From Rhodosorus marinus (lineage: Eukaryota; Rhodophyta; Stylonematophyceae; Stylonematales; Stylonemataceae), in NCBI GenBank assembly GCA_029953675.1, contig JAMWBK010000008.1, forward strand, positions 1,459,001 to 1,523,000: 64,000 bases of DNA, written 5' to 3'. The notes beneath the pieces are model-generated. The model worked only from the letters and a program-made list of their open reading frames with translations, made no database searches and was not told the origin of the DNA. Made by a program: the position numbers and the translations under genes. Below are positions 1 to 10,987 of the stretch, in pieces. Each line of letters starts with the position of its first letter. Positions within the stretch are counted from its first letter, which is position 1.

Positions 1-105
1 TCAGCTGTCTCCATCGTTAGAAAGACCTAGTGAAAGAGAAGTCCGGGAAAGGTAGTGAGTAGAAGAGCCCTCGTTCATGAGTTGGGACAGTTCGTGGCTG
101 ACAAC

Positions 106-660
106 TCAACTGAGAGGTAAAGCGGATGAGATATCTCTTCTTGTTAAGAGGCTTCTTAGGCGACTACTGGGCAGCGAGTGGAGAGGGAGATAGAGAGAGC
201 AAGGACTGGTCTGGTGATCGATTGTGAGACTTCTTTGGTGACTGATGAGCAGCGAGTGGAGAGGGAGATCTCTTCTGGCTAGAGAGAGAGAACAAGGACT
301 GATCGATCTGGTGATCGATTTCCTTATCATTAGATCGATTGTGGGGCTACTTGGGTGACTGATGAGCAGCGAGTGGAGAGGGATATCTCTTCTGGTTAGA
401 GAGAGAGAGAGCGAGGACTGATCTGGTGATCGATTTCATTATCATTAGATCGATTGTGGAGGCTACTTGAGTGGCTGATGAGCACCGAGTTTAGAGGGAG
501 ATATCTTCTGATTAGAGAGAGAGAGCGCGAGGACTGATCTGGTGATCGACTGTGAGGCTTCTTGGGTGACTGCAAAGCAGCGAGTGGAGAGGGAGATATC
601 TTCTGGTTGGAGAGGTCAAGCAGACTTGATCGACCTCACTATCTCTAGATCGATTGTGCG
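106..660. repeat. Degenerate tandem repeat, unit about 117 bp
   Basis: Five imperfect copies of a unit that begins near gcagcgagtggagaggga start at about 171, 249, 366, 482 and 577. Spacings are 78, 117, 116 and 95 bp, so two copies carry internal deletions. Each unit holds a GA-rich run (agagagagag) and one or two GATCGAT boxes. ORFs across it are only translations of the repeat. It ends about 75 bp before the DEP-domain ORF, so it may lie in that gene's promoter or leader. Seen directly; its role is unknown. Confidence 0.85.
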
Positions 661-736
661 GATTCTCGCGGGGGTGGAGGGGGGATGGTGACATTGTCTT
701 GGTTCTTAAGAGAGGTTTGAGGAGGATCTGGTTGAA

Positions 737-1180
737 ATGGGATTTGTTGGAGGTGTATTTGGGATTGGGAACAGGACTGACAGGAGAAGAAGAGTTTGTC
801 CTGGTATGAAAGGGACTGGTCCTGGAAATGGATTTGAATCTGTGGAATCGGGAGTCAAGCTCGATGAGATTGTCTCGTCGTTCAAGTCTATGGTGGAACT
901 GAGGGACCGCAGCTACATGCTGAAGATGTACCAGAACTGTTTCGTTGGGTCTGATGCTGTGGATACCCTGATTGAGAAGGGATTTGTCACGAACAGGAAG
1001 GATGCGGTTACGGTTTGTCAAATGATGCTTACAGAGGGAATTTTCCACCACGTCTTGCGCGAACATCAGTTCAAAGATGCTAAACTGTTCTATCAGTTCA
1101 CGGAAGGCCATGGAGAGAAACTCGTCAGGGTAGGGTTGATGTCCTTAGAGCCTCAAATCTCGACTTTCTGCAGCATCTAA
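737..1180 (+). CDS. DEP-domain protein (stand-alone, or first exon of the next gene)
   Basis: The ORF of 147 codons starts at an ATG at 737. Residues about 40-125 read as a DEP domain: a helix around LDEIVSSFKSMVELRDR, the core FVGSDAVDTLI, and the closing segment FKDAKLFYQF. DEP domains are small helical folds that recruit signalling proteins to membranes or GPCR complexes. The last 16 codons after HGEKLVR look non-conserved. A GTAGGG donor at 1130 follows codon 131 in phase 0, and an AG at 1376-1377 would splice in frame to the oxidoreductase start at 1381. The protein may therefore be the N-terminal domain of that gene rather than a separate short protein. The domain call is fairly firm; the gene end is not. 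Confidence 0.65.
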   Translation: MGFVGGVFGIGNRTDRRRRVCPGMKGTGPGNGFESVESGVKLDEIVSSFKSMVELRDRSYMLKMYQNCFVGSDAVDTLIEKGFVTNRKDAVTVCQMMLTEGIFHHVLREHQFKDAKLFYQFTEGHGEKLVRVGLMSLEPQISTFCSI

Positions 1181-1380
1181 CGGCTTCGGAAAGCCCCGCT
1201 TCTTTCCATTCCGACCGCTTCTTATAGGAAGGTTCAAAAGTATCCTGGTCGGATTTCATCAAGCCAGGTGAATCAGATCAAAAACTCCTCACCTCTGTCT
1301 TTCCAGAATCATATTGAAATCCCAGGCTCCATCCGTCTGCCCAAAAAAACACACCTTCTGTCTTGTTCCGATCAGAGACG

Positions 1381-3826
1381 ATGGAAATCGACGATTCTCT
1401 TCAACCCGCCATGCCCGTGTCTTCAGAAACCCCGGAGATAACCCAAGACTTACCTCAGACCGATCTCAATATATCCGGACAGCTTTATCCACTGGATGAA
1501 TACAACTTGAGGCTTCTTGACAACACCCATCCGTCGGCATGGCAAGATCCACAGAACAAACGAAAGTATCAGATGCTCGTTATCGGTAAGGTTTATGTGG
1601 AACCCTCCTCGACTCTTGAGTAACTATTGGATGCCATGCAATAGCTTCAGCTCAACTTGGGATGCTTGGAATAGCTTCAGCTCTTGGACGAAAGAGCTTA
1701 GAGCTTTCTTGACCCGGGGGGGCGGATTCAAATTCAGTTTCAACAACCTGAATTTGTCAAGCACGATCGGATAGTAGATTGTTATCTCTGGTTTCATGAA
1801 GACATGCGTCGTGTCGTACTATACACACTACGAATATCTTCTGGTTCCGAATGAAGAATGTATCTGCAGAGGTTTCAACAGATGGGGACTGGATGCCATG
1901 ACTTACTGCCATCCTGCGGAGAGTCATGGCATCCGGTCGTCTGCATCTGCTAAGTTCTTATTGCCGGCTTCCGAGAACTATGACTTACCAACACTAGCAC
2001 CAGAGTGTTTGTCTGAAGGTCTTTTGGTGTTGACTGTTTGTTTATAGGTGGTGGAACTGGAGGACTTGTCGCTGCCGCTGGATCGGCTGGTGTGGGAGCT
2101 CGTGTAGCGATGATCGAGAAGAATCTGCTTGGTGGAGACTGCCTCAACTTTGGATGCGTTCCCTCCAAGGCTCTTATATCTGCGGCCAAGAGATACCACG
2201 CCGTGACAAATGATCAGTCGCTGAGCGAATTCGGAATTTCTGTAGAGGGTGCCAAGATCGACTTTGGAAAAGTCATGGAGCGGCTTCGGAGACTCCGCGC
2301 AGGTAGGAATGCTCTCCGCCTTGTGCTTGTACACAAACCATGAGCTTACGGAACCCCCACTCCCCCGCCCCGTCATTTAGACATCTCCGTCAATGATTCC
2401 GCGGAGAGATTCGCGTCCAAGCTCGGGGTGGACGTGTACCTCGGAGAGGCAAAGTTCATTGACAAGAACACAGTGGAAGTCAATGGTCAGAAGCTCACTT
2501 TTGCAAAGTGTACAATCGCGACCGGTGGGGCTCCTCGTCTACCAGACCTATCGGGCATCAAGGAACTCTTCGAAGCATACCATAGGAAAGAACCTGAAGC
2601 ACCAACCATCGTGACGAACGAGAGCATTTTCAACCTGACAGAGCTGCCGAAGAGGTTTGCAGTGATAGGAAACGGTAGGATAAGCAGCTCTTGCTAGTAG
2701 GAAAAGACGTCTGCTGAACTTGAAGAGCTTCCGTCTTAGGGGCTGTTGGCATGGAACTTGCTCAGTCAATGACTCGGTTTGGGTCCGAGGTGACTGTGTT
2801 TGGTCGAAGCCGTAGAATCATGGGGAAGGAAGATGCGGACATCGCGAAGATACTGGAGGACAGGATGACATCGGAAGGTACCACGTTCCAACTGAGCGTG
2901 GAGAAGTATGTCAGCCTGAAGAAGACCGGTGTGAAGAATGGATCTTTCATGGAAATGGAGATGGAGGTTGTACTTGAGGGAGGGGAGCCCAAGACGTTTG
3001 TTATCGATACTCTGCTTGTAGCGGCGGGGAGAACTCCCAACGTGAGCAGCCTGGATCTGGAAAACGCTGGCGTCAAGTACGACAGGAAAGAGTAGGTTTT
3101 GTGGAACCGCATGGTGTTGCCCTAAGCGATGCGTTGAGGTTTGTAACTGATTCGTATGGATTTGATCTCCATCTGCAGGGGAATTATTGTTAGTGACGGG
3201 CTGGAGACAAGTACGAAGGGCATTTTCGCTGTCGGAGACTGTTGTTCAGCGTACAAGTTCACTCATGTGGCCGACTTCATGGCGAGACTCGTTGTGCGCA
3301 ATGCGTTGTTCTTCGGAAAGGACAAGTTTTCTCGCCTGATTATTCCCTGGTGTACTTACACTGAGCCGGAGATTGCTCACGTTGGTCTTTACGAGAAGGA
3401 TATCTCGGAGAAAGGTGAAGTGGTTACGGTGCAGAAGAACTTTGCGGACAATGACAGGGCCATCCTGGACGGAGAAACAGAAGGGTTCGTCCGGATTCAC
3501 ACGCTGAAGGGATCGGACAAGATCCTAGGAGCGTCGATTGTTGGTGCCAATGCTGGAGACTTGATCAGGTACAGAAACAAGCAACCGATGACCAGGCTCT
3601 CCACTTGCAACTTCACGTTTACACATGCTTTTCTGTTTATCCTTTTGGCAGTGAGCTAACTCTTGCCATGAACGCCGACTATGGCCTCGGATCTGTTGCG
3701 AGCGTGATTCACCCTTACCCGACTCGGGCGGATGCGATTCGGGCATCGGGAGATCTGTTGAACAAAAACCGCCTCACCCCGACCGTCCGTACCATCCTAA
3801 GGCAGGTTCTGAAACTACAGAACTGA
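1381..3826 (+). CDS. FAD-dependent pyridine nucleotide-disulfide oxidoreductase (mercuric reductase-like)
   Basis: Six exons: 1381-1585, 2048-2302, 2381-2674, 2740-3091, 3179-3568 and 3652-3826, coding for 556 aa. The FAD-binding glycine motif VIGGGTGG is split by intron 1. It is followed by the redox-active disulfide CLNFGC, then VPSKALI, a second dinucleotide motif (VIGNGAVGMELAQ), the FAD-phosphate segment FAVGDCC, and the C-terminal dimer domain ending near HPYPTRADAIR. This is the glutathione/lipoamide/mercuric reductase fold; the exact substrate cannot be read. The N-terminal stretch with DNTHPSAW resembles extensions of uncharacterised bacterial and algal MerA-like proteins. The usual C-terminal vicinal cysteines of true MerA are absent. 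Intron 1 is 462 nt, while the others are 65-87 nt. Confidence 0.93.
1887..1938. repeat. Inverted repeat inside oxidoreductase intron 1
   Basis: The arm at 1887-1902 (gactggatgccatgac) pairs with 1923-1938 with one mismatch around a 20-nt loop. The core ggatgccatg occurs a third time at about 1629, where a 30-bp unit ending in aatagcttcagctc is tandemly duplicated (about 1627-1684). All of this lies in the unusually long first intron. It could be a small mobile-element remnant or a structured intron element. Confidence 0.75.
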
Positions 3827-4699
3827 GCCATACTGGAAACGACTATCTACCCGGACATCCCTTTTTTTTTGAACCTGTTGTTCAGACAAACCAAACTGCT
3901 CGGGAAACAGACAAGCGTGTAGCCGAAACATTCACTGGGCAGCTGCATACTGCAGCGCGACGCGGTCGACGAGTGCCTCTCACGATCCATATTACTCACC
4001 AAGTCGTAGCCCCTTCTCGCAAGGCACATTGCTTGTATGATCTGTCTCGGTGGCTGGGTTTCCTCCGTTGCCATGGTAGACTTGTTGAAGTGCGATCGAC
4101 TAGACCAAGCGCACGTCTACAATGGCCATGGCCATGGGGGGTTTAGATGGTCCCTCCATTCTCTGGTAGGGCTGTGTCCAACCCGGTTGTACGTTGATTC
4201 GCGTATGGACCAGCCAGGGCACAACCAGGTCATCGATTTCTTGATCATCTTTGGACCGCTATTTGGAATGGTACTGCCATTCTCGCTGGCGGGGAGTTGT
4301 CGAGCCTGGTTGCCTGACGATGCGCATGTGAACTGACCGGTGGCGAGAACGGAAGCACCTTTTCAAATTGCGGTGCTGTCATTACGGCGTCGGCAGGTTC
4401 TGAGGAAAGGCATACATCGATGCGGGTATAGTGCGTAGTGAGTCGACAATGTGCGCTGTTCGCTCGTCTTGTAGAACTGAGAATAGCATCAGGAAAGCCG
4501 AGTAAATCCGGTTCGAAGACAAGTCGCAGTTCCTACCAAGCTCTCGTTTCTCAAAGGATCACTATCAAGACCTGAGAGAGGCGAGCGACGAGCTCTTCGA
4601 GCCTCCGTGAAGGGAAGACGCAAGTTTTACTGTACTACAAACCCTTCTATGTTCTCTTTTCTTCTGTTTGATTGTGGGAGCAAAGAAAAGAGGGCCTCG
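3827..4699. other. Convergent intergenic region, nothing recognised
   Basis: This 873-bp gap separates the 3' ends of the oxidoreductase (+) and MYG1 (-). It has short ORFs on both strands (for example 4037-4336 +) without family features or splice-consistent neighbours. I see no RNA gene. Confidence 0.6.
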
Positions 4700-6020
4700 C
4701 TAGCTCTCAGCAGCCAACTCATCAGCCGCTTCCGAAAAGTCCATTGAGGCCGCAGCCATCTGAATCGCTCCCTCTACAGTTCTATTTCCTCCTGTCACGC
4801 AGTCCGATCCAAGAAAGCCATGAACTCAGTTTCCGTAAGAGCCGGTCGACAGGTTCCAGGAGAACTCAACTTACCAATGAACCCGCTCATATGGGTGAAA
4901 ACGCAGTCCGGTATTCCGGCAACCGCAGATAGTTCCTTATCGTTTAGCCCTCTCCATGGCTTTGGCAGTGCTTTCCGAAGAGTGAAAGAGGACTCATCAA
5001 GACCAACACCTTGCACACGCCAGCTCTCCGCGTTCGCAGCGAGATAGATCACATATTTGGTTTCGAAACCAAGCTCCGCTTCGACGTCGAAAAGGTGCGA
5101 TTTCCAAGGACAAAATCGCTCCAGCAGAAGCACCTCACCAGACGGATGGACCTAAAATCCAATCACGTCAATCGTTAGGCTCTCCCATGTGAATTGAGAC
5201 CCTGATTCTTCCTGTTGAAAGAAGCACCGGCCATCCTCACCTTAAATCGTCCTTTAATGGCATCAAGAAGAATGCTCTTTCCAGGCAACCATGAATGGTA
5301 AACACTCTTAACGGTGGCTTCGAGTTCTGATCCAGTCAGCTCCATTGCCTTCTCGAAGCAACCGTCGTAGTCCGGATTCTCATCGTCCCAGGATGGATTC
5401 AGACGACACACACGAGCTGGAAGAGAGCTGTTTCTCTCGTACTTGGGTGGAGCATCGGTATCATACTGCTGTATTCCGTTGTCTATACCATCAACTTCCT
5501 CAATAAACGATGAGTAAACCTGTGCACAAGACCAACAAAACCCGAATCAGCTCAAGGAGGCCTCTCCATGTTGAAACGGTCATAGCGCCTGACATACCTT
5601 GTTGTAAACTGTCTCAAGATCCTGTTCAGCAATCTTCTGCTCCAATACGGACTCAATGACCTGTCGGCCAAAGTGTTTGTAGACCAAACCCGCGCTACTC
5701 AGCTTTGTCTTCTTCACCATATTGAACGTCTCGAAGAATCCACGCTGGTGGTGATCAAACCGGAGCTTTTCAGGATCATAGACACCTCCAACATCAACGA
5801 CGCATTCAAGCTCATTAAGAGTCGCCTTATCTCTCGTTCTTACTATCGGCGAGGACTTGAACTTGTCCACTTTCTTCAACATGTAACATGCCAGCGCCTC
5901 ATCACAGTGAAACGATCCGTCATGGGTTCCGATCCTCATGCCTAAACAAGACTGGGAGGCAAGCCCACGTTGTTGTTTCAACTTCACCAAACTCCCGGAA
6001 ACGAAGGACGCTCTACCCAT
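4700..6020 (-). CDS. MYG1: MYG1 family 3'-5' RNA exonuclease (UPF0160)
   Basis: Four exons in transcript order: 6020-5598, 5519-5241, 5151-4875 and 4791-4700, coding for 356 aa. The start MGRASFVSG is followed by a basic, Ser-rich leader of about 25 residues that may target mitochondria. The family hallmarks are GTHDGSFHCDEALACYML, VVDVGGVYDPEKLRFDHHQR (the DHH-like metal site), SSAGLVYKHFG, and the C-terminal GFIGGNRTVEGAIQMA, which is split by the last intron. Introns are 78, 89 and 83 nt. MYG1 proteins are DHH/DHHA1-type nucleases that act on RNA in the nucleolus and mitochondrion; that role is family knowledge. Length and motif order match complete members. Confidence 0.95.
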
Positions 6021-6924
6021 TCCCAAATGTCTCTCCTAAGAAATGTGAGCTACGACCCGTTTGCTTCTCCAAACCTGAGTCGTTGCCTCCCTCCACAAGG
6101 ACCCCGTGCGGTATTACTTTGGCAACCACAGCCGCAGAGTGAGGCGATGAACAAGTTTTCCGAATTGCTACGGAAGACTGGTGGAGCATGAGGCGGCTGA
6201 ATAGATGCCATGATTAAAGAAAGCTCGATTGAAAAGAATGGCCTCAGGATTCTTTCCTCAAATCTCCACGTCTTCCTCTTCGCAGGATATCTATCCATGC
6301 CATTCTCGACCAGTTGGGAACGCTGGCTGTTATGACTATTGGATGGCAAAAAAGGGTCTCACAAGGCATGATGCTCCACGTTCTCCGCAGAGCGCTATCT
6401 ACAGGCGATGCACATGGGAAGCCTTCCAACTCGCCTGTAATGTTCTTACAGCCTCTTATTGGAATGTGTTTGACAACAATCCCGCGGGTCAAAACGCTAT
6501 TCGCACACGATGGTCACTACCAGACTTTTTCTATTCTGAAGTAAGGTGGCTTTGCTTGGGAGGACGCTGTTTGTCTTCATTGATGTTCCTGGCGCCTTTG
6601 GATGACCATGACGTAGCATTGTTGAGTGAACGATTTCAACTCCACTCGTCACTGCCATCGAGGGGACGGGCTGTCCCCAAATGGAGGACAATCTGTCCAG
6701 GGAAACATACACACAGCTGACAGCAGTTAATCGATTCTTGAGAGGGAATGGGCTTATAGACATAGAGTCTGTACTAGCTGAACTGATACTTGCTTGACAA
6801 AGGACGATGACAGCTTCACTGCAGGATCAATAACTGCAATAAAACGGAGATTGGCTAGTTAGCTGTTAACCTACAGCCTGCTTAGAGTGGATAATGTTGA
6901 TGCGGTGACCGTGTCATATTGGAG
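6021..6924. other. Uncharacterised stretch between MYG1 and the next gene
   Basis: The 900 bp hold overlapping ORFs on both strands (6229-6720 + and 6314-6544 +; 6244-6492 - and 6497-6763 -). The + frame at about 6287-6544 follows an acceptor-like ttcgcag and ends at a GTAAGG donor, so it may be an exon. I could not join it to anything or recognise it. Confidence 0.4.
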
Positions 6925-7638
6925 TCAAAATCTAGCTGGTTGATGGTTGGAGACTCCACTGGATGAAGGTCTCCGGACTGGTCCAAAAACTGCAAGGTAA
7001 ATTCGTCTTACCGCTCTGTTCATGGCAGTTATGATTGGCTCGGTAAGTATGAAAAGCTGCGTAGCATCCATCGCCTCCATCCCGATGATCGCGCGAGCTG
7101 CATCAATATGTCCTACATGATTTGATGATCACTTCTTAAGATCTCCGACCTTCAGCACTGCACACTGTAATAGAAGTCTGAGTTGGTTTCTGTACACGGA
7201 TTTCTTACAGGTATCAGTGCTTTCCGCGATGAGCTTAGCCTCCGCAACCTGATCTTGCTGCGGGACCACTCCCCTAACAAAAAACCTATCCCTTGCCTTG
7301 CCCATTGTGGACCTTTCACCAAAGATGAGAGTTTCGCTTGGATTTTGCATGCTAACAAGTACTGGGGTCCAGCTTTTCCGTTTCTGAAGGAGGTCTGCGG
7401 AGCTCGACTCGCCCGTACTTTCGAGTTGATCAGTTTTCAATCGTTTTACATACTCGCGAACTTGATATCTGCAAAAAAATACAGCCATCCGACGCTTGCC
7501 AACCACACAAGTGCAAACGTGAATCTGGCTAAAGAAGTCAGAAGTACAGAAACCCTGCACATCTGTGCATAGACCCACTGACGCTTGAGGCGCCAAGGCT
7601 TGCTGAACTTCTATAATTAGCGGCCACTGAGGCCCCAT
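6925..7638 (-). CDS. Unrecognised small protein, three exons
   Basis: A splice-consistent model has exons 7638-7583, 7468-7209 and 7097-6925, coding for 162 aa. Splice sites are GTCAGT...TTTTTGCAG and GTAAGA...GATGCAG, with introns of 114 and 111 nt. The product begins MGPQWPLIIEVQQ and has a charged helical middle (REYVKRLKTDQLES) and the segment RAIIGMEAMDATQLF. I see no membrane segment and no family I can name. Its ATG lies 26 bp after the Elongin A stop on the same strand, so it could also be an extra 3' exon set of that gene, although no in-frame junction was found. Confidence 0.4.
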
Positions 7639-7664
7639 GGAGATACCATGCTATACAAACTCAT

Positions 7665-9330
7665 TCAGTGTCGTGTAAATCGCTGACTGCGAATCTCGTG
7701 GCGAAGTCTTTGAATCTTCGACAAGGACGACACTCGGACCCTCTTATGTACAGGTAGAGGACGAGACAGTATCGCAATCTTAGGCCGATTTGGGTTGGAG
7801 CTCTGTTGCGCACTTTCACGCAATCTCCGTGCGGCGGCTTGCAGCCGATCTTCTTTCTCCCGCTCCTTTTCATCATGAAGGGCTCTCCAATGCGAATATC
7901 GCGGCGCAAGCTCCTTCACCCCGTGCTTTTCTTCAATGATACGACTCCAAGCGGCGTCACAGGCCTGCAGAACATACACGAAATGATAAGGTTAATCCAC
8001 GTGACTCTCCGGTCAAAGCTGGACAGGAACATGGTCAGACAGAACAAGACGTACCCTGATATTCAACGGATTCAACTGCTCAATGTGCTTCAGACTCTCC
8101 GCAGTCACATTTTGCAAAAGGATGACCACGTAGTCGTCAGGGATTCCCCCAAGGTACCCAAACTTGTTGCTATGCGCGACGGCCCGCCGCCAGCAAAGCT
8201 CGGCCAACGGTGGAGGAGATTCATCGTCATCACCATTCGCATGATCCAAACGCCACACAACAGTACCGAACTCTTCAGCAACTTTCTCCCTCTGTCGCGG
8301 TAGGCCGTAAATTGTTCTATCACTGCGAACGCTACCGTTCACTAAGGGCGCGGCGGTGGGGAAGCTCGCCTTTCCACTATGCGGAGGTTCCAATCTTCTC
8401 TTCTTTGAACTTTCTCGTCCTACGTGCGCTCTTTTCAAAGGGGTTGGAGAAATCTCATTCCTGGGGCAGGCATGGTCCAGTCGTCGCGCATGCTCAGAGG
8501 TTCTTGTCCCCAAGGCAGGCTCTAATCGGCGTTCACGTTTCTTACGTCCAACGGAATCGCTTCGCCGACTACCTCCAAGGGCGATTTCATGCATTCCAGA
8601 GTTCACCTTCCGCGGAGGACGTCGGGGTCCATGCGCGGCGCCGGGGCTCCTGGCCGTAGGGGAAGTGGTCAGGTCATACCTCCTCGTTGGAGCAGCAGAA
8701 GGTGTGCCGAAAATATCCTCATCGTTCAGGGGCGTGCCACTGTTGCGCCTCTGGGATCTGTCGTAGCTCGACCGCCGAGTAACAGAAGACCCGAAAATGT
8801 CCTCGTCATTTAAATCAGTGCTTCTAGTCGGACAGAGGTCATCAGAACCTAGCTGATCATCTTCCAACCCGGGTCCAGTCTAACGGCAAGAAATCAAAAT
8901 CGTCAGCGACTTGGAGTCTCAAAACAACACAACTCCATCAGCAACAAAACATCACCCAGGATTTCCATTCAGTAATCTACTACAATCCAGAAACAACACA
9001 GAGCAACGACAAACATGTCATTTCCCTGTACTGTTCCTGTATGAAAAATGTGCAAAAGGAGAGGAAAGACCCACTTCGTCCCTAAGATTTCTTAACTGAA
9101 AGTCCAGTCACAAACCACTCTACTGACAACCAATAACGGCAACGCCATCAACAAAACACCAGCCCCAAACCCCCCCCCCCCAGATTAAAAAAAAAAGGAC
9201 AAACGTAAACCTGGCATCCCAAAAACAAAAGCATGTCTTCTCTGAAACTCACCTCCAAAGTCTGCTTCCTCTCAAGCTCCTCCTCCCCAGTCGAATCCTC
9301 CAAATACGCTGCTAACACTTCAACCTTCAT
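7665..9330 (-). CDS. Elongin A-like transcription elongation factor subunit
   Basis: Three exons in transcript order: 9330-9253, 8879-8055 and 7964-7665, coding for 400 aa. The Elongin A domain is split between exons 2 and 3. It runs from PPLAELCWRRAVAHSN (the elongin BC-binding helix region) through GGIPDDYVVILLQNV and LKHIEQLNP to AWSRIIEEKHG and YSHWRALHDEKE. Elongin A binds RNA polymerase II with Elongin B/C and can act as a ubiquitin-ligase adaptor (family knowledge). The N-terminal half is low-complexity and basic; LNDEDIFG occurs twice about 30 residues apart. Intron 1 is 373 nt and contains a poly-C run; intron 2 is 90 nt. The 26-codon first exon is less certain than the rest. Confidence 0.8.
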
Positions 9331-10987
9331 CCAGCTCAACAACAACTCTCCACATCCCAATCACAATATCGACTGACTTCAATCATCTTCAAATGAAAAC
9401 CGTCCTGGAAAACAACAACCCTACCCCTTCTAACATGATCCCTCACCCAAGAATCTCATCAAACACTACTAAAATAAAATAAAACACGCATCAATTTCAA
9501 CTACCAATTCACCCCTCTCAACTTATACAATCGAATTATATTACTAAATTAGAAGCTCATAATTCCTCCCTTTTTAGCTTGTGAAAATTTAAGGATCACC
9601 TTTTTTTGGTCTGGCCAAAAAAAAAGAAGAAAAAAGGTCCCCGAAAGAACCAATGTTCTCTGGCTCGCCTGCGCTACCCTGAAAACACAGAAAAGCCAAA
9701 ATCGCTCGTCAAGTGCTCTCTCTCTCTCTCTCGCTTTCTCCCTCTCTCACCTCCCAATCTACACTGCGATTTTAGAGCCTGAGCGAGAAATCCCCTTTTT
9801 ATACCCAGCCCGCCTACGGACATGGTTATATAAATTGCTATTGTGGGTTCAAGTTTGCTTGTTTTTTGCTTGTTTATTTTGGTATTTGGACCGGAGTTGG
9901 GGGAGGGGGGTTGGGGGTCCAGCAACCTGTTGATGATTGTCTGGTCATGCGAGAGGGGAGGGTATTTTTGGATTCTTATGAATCGTACCGATGTTAAATT
10001 AACTATGCAAGAAAGCTGAAACAGTTAACAAATTTGAAAAATAAGAGTATTCCATGTACCGTGGTTGAGGTGTGGATAGTTTTTCCGGCGATCTTATCGC
10101 GTCTGGACACGCGCGAGGCGAGCTGTTAACGATTAGTACTACGTGCTATCTGTTTCTGAGCATGAAAATCCCAAAAGTAGTTCGTGAAATGCTCTTAAAG
10201 GACTTAATTTGCGCGATATGTAAATAAACAAATACGGTCTTTGTCAATTATGTACATTGAAAGTCGTTGAAAGTCCCTAATTTACGGCTGTCCACACCGC
10301 AAGGACATGTCCGCCGTATAATCTGAGAAAATACTATAAAAATCAGTCAGAAAGAGGGAACTATATCGTTAATACTGAATCATCAGTTGAATAATTTCAT
10401 AAAACAAAAATATTTATCATTTAAACGGTTTTATTAAACTCTAGCGATTCAATACCTCGAAATTTTTATCAAACGTTGAGTTTTGCGTTTATGAAGAAAA
10501 TCGTAAATAATTCCTTCAGTACGATACCAAAATTAAATCACAATAAATTTAGGTACATCTATGAGTAAAAACAATATATTTGTTGATTATACTATAATTT
10601 TGGCGTCTTTTTGATAAGTGGGTTTTGGGAAGCAACTCGAAGAGGCTTTCAAAAGGTGATGGACGTAGAGAGTGCGATGGAGGTGGGAGAGGGAGGATGA
10701 CGAGCTAAGGAAAATGTGTGTTTGAGTAACAAGTAGAAGATTACATTGAAGAGATGTCTATGGTTCGAATCGATTAATACGTTCTAAAGAACAACTTTTT
10801 GTCTGGTGGATGATTGGGCGGCTTTCTTCAGGGCAGTAGTGCGGTGGAGGAGAGGGGGAGGGGGGTTGAAAAGGTAGGAGGGACCACTTTGGTCTCCCTT
10901 CTTTTTTTTGAGGTTTTGGTTTAGTTGCTAGTGCTTTTGGGTGTTAGCGACTGGGTCCAGGCCTTTGAGAGACGGGTATCGGCAAAC
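9331..10987. other. Divergent intergenic region between Elongin A and RPB2
   Basis: About 1.65 kb, AT-rich in 9.95-10.6 kb. It holds a CT-rich microsatellite at about 9716-9750. A G-rich tract (ggagagggggaggggggttg, about 10850-10869) lies some 120 bp before the RPB2 start, on the coding strand. The minus ORF at 9674-9925 looks like translated low-complexity DNA. The region presumably holds both promoters. Confidence 0.6.

Noticed and set aside
106..330. Ser/Leu-rich minus ORFs at the left edge
   Set aside because: They translate the tandem repeat; the Pro/Ser/Leu pattern repeats with the DNA unit.
6990..7011. A 22-nt GTAAGA...TTGCAG unit that could pass as an intron
   Set aside because: Far shorter than any other intron here; reading through gives an equally sensible frame ending at 6925.
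9674..9925. Minus ORF with an Arg/Glu repeat
   Set aside because: It comes from a CT microsatellite and has no supporting splice sites or conserved features.
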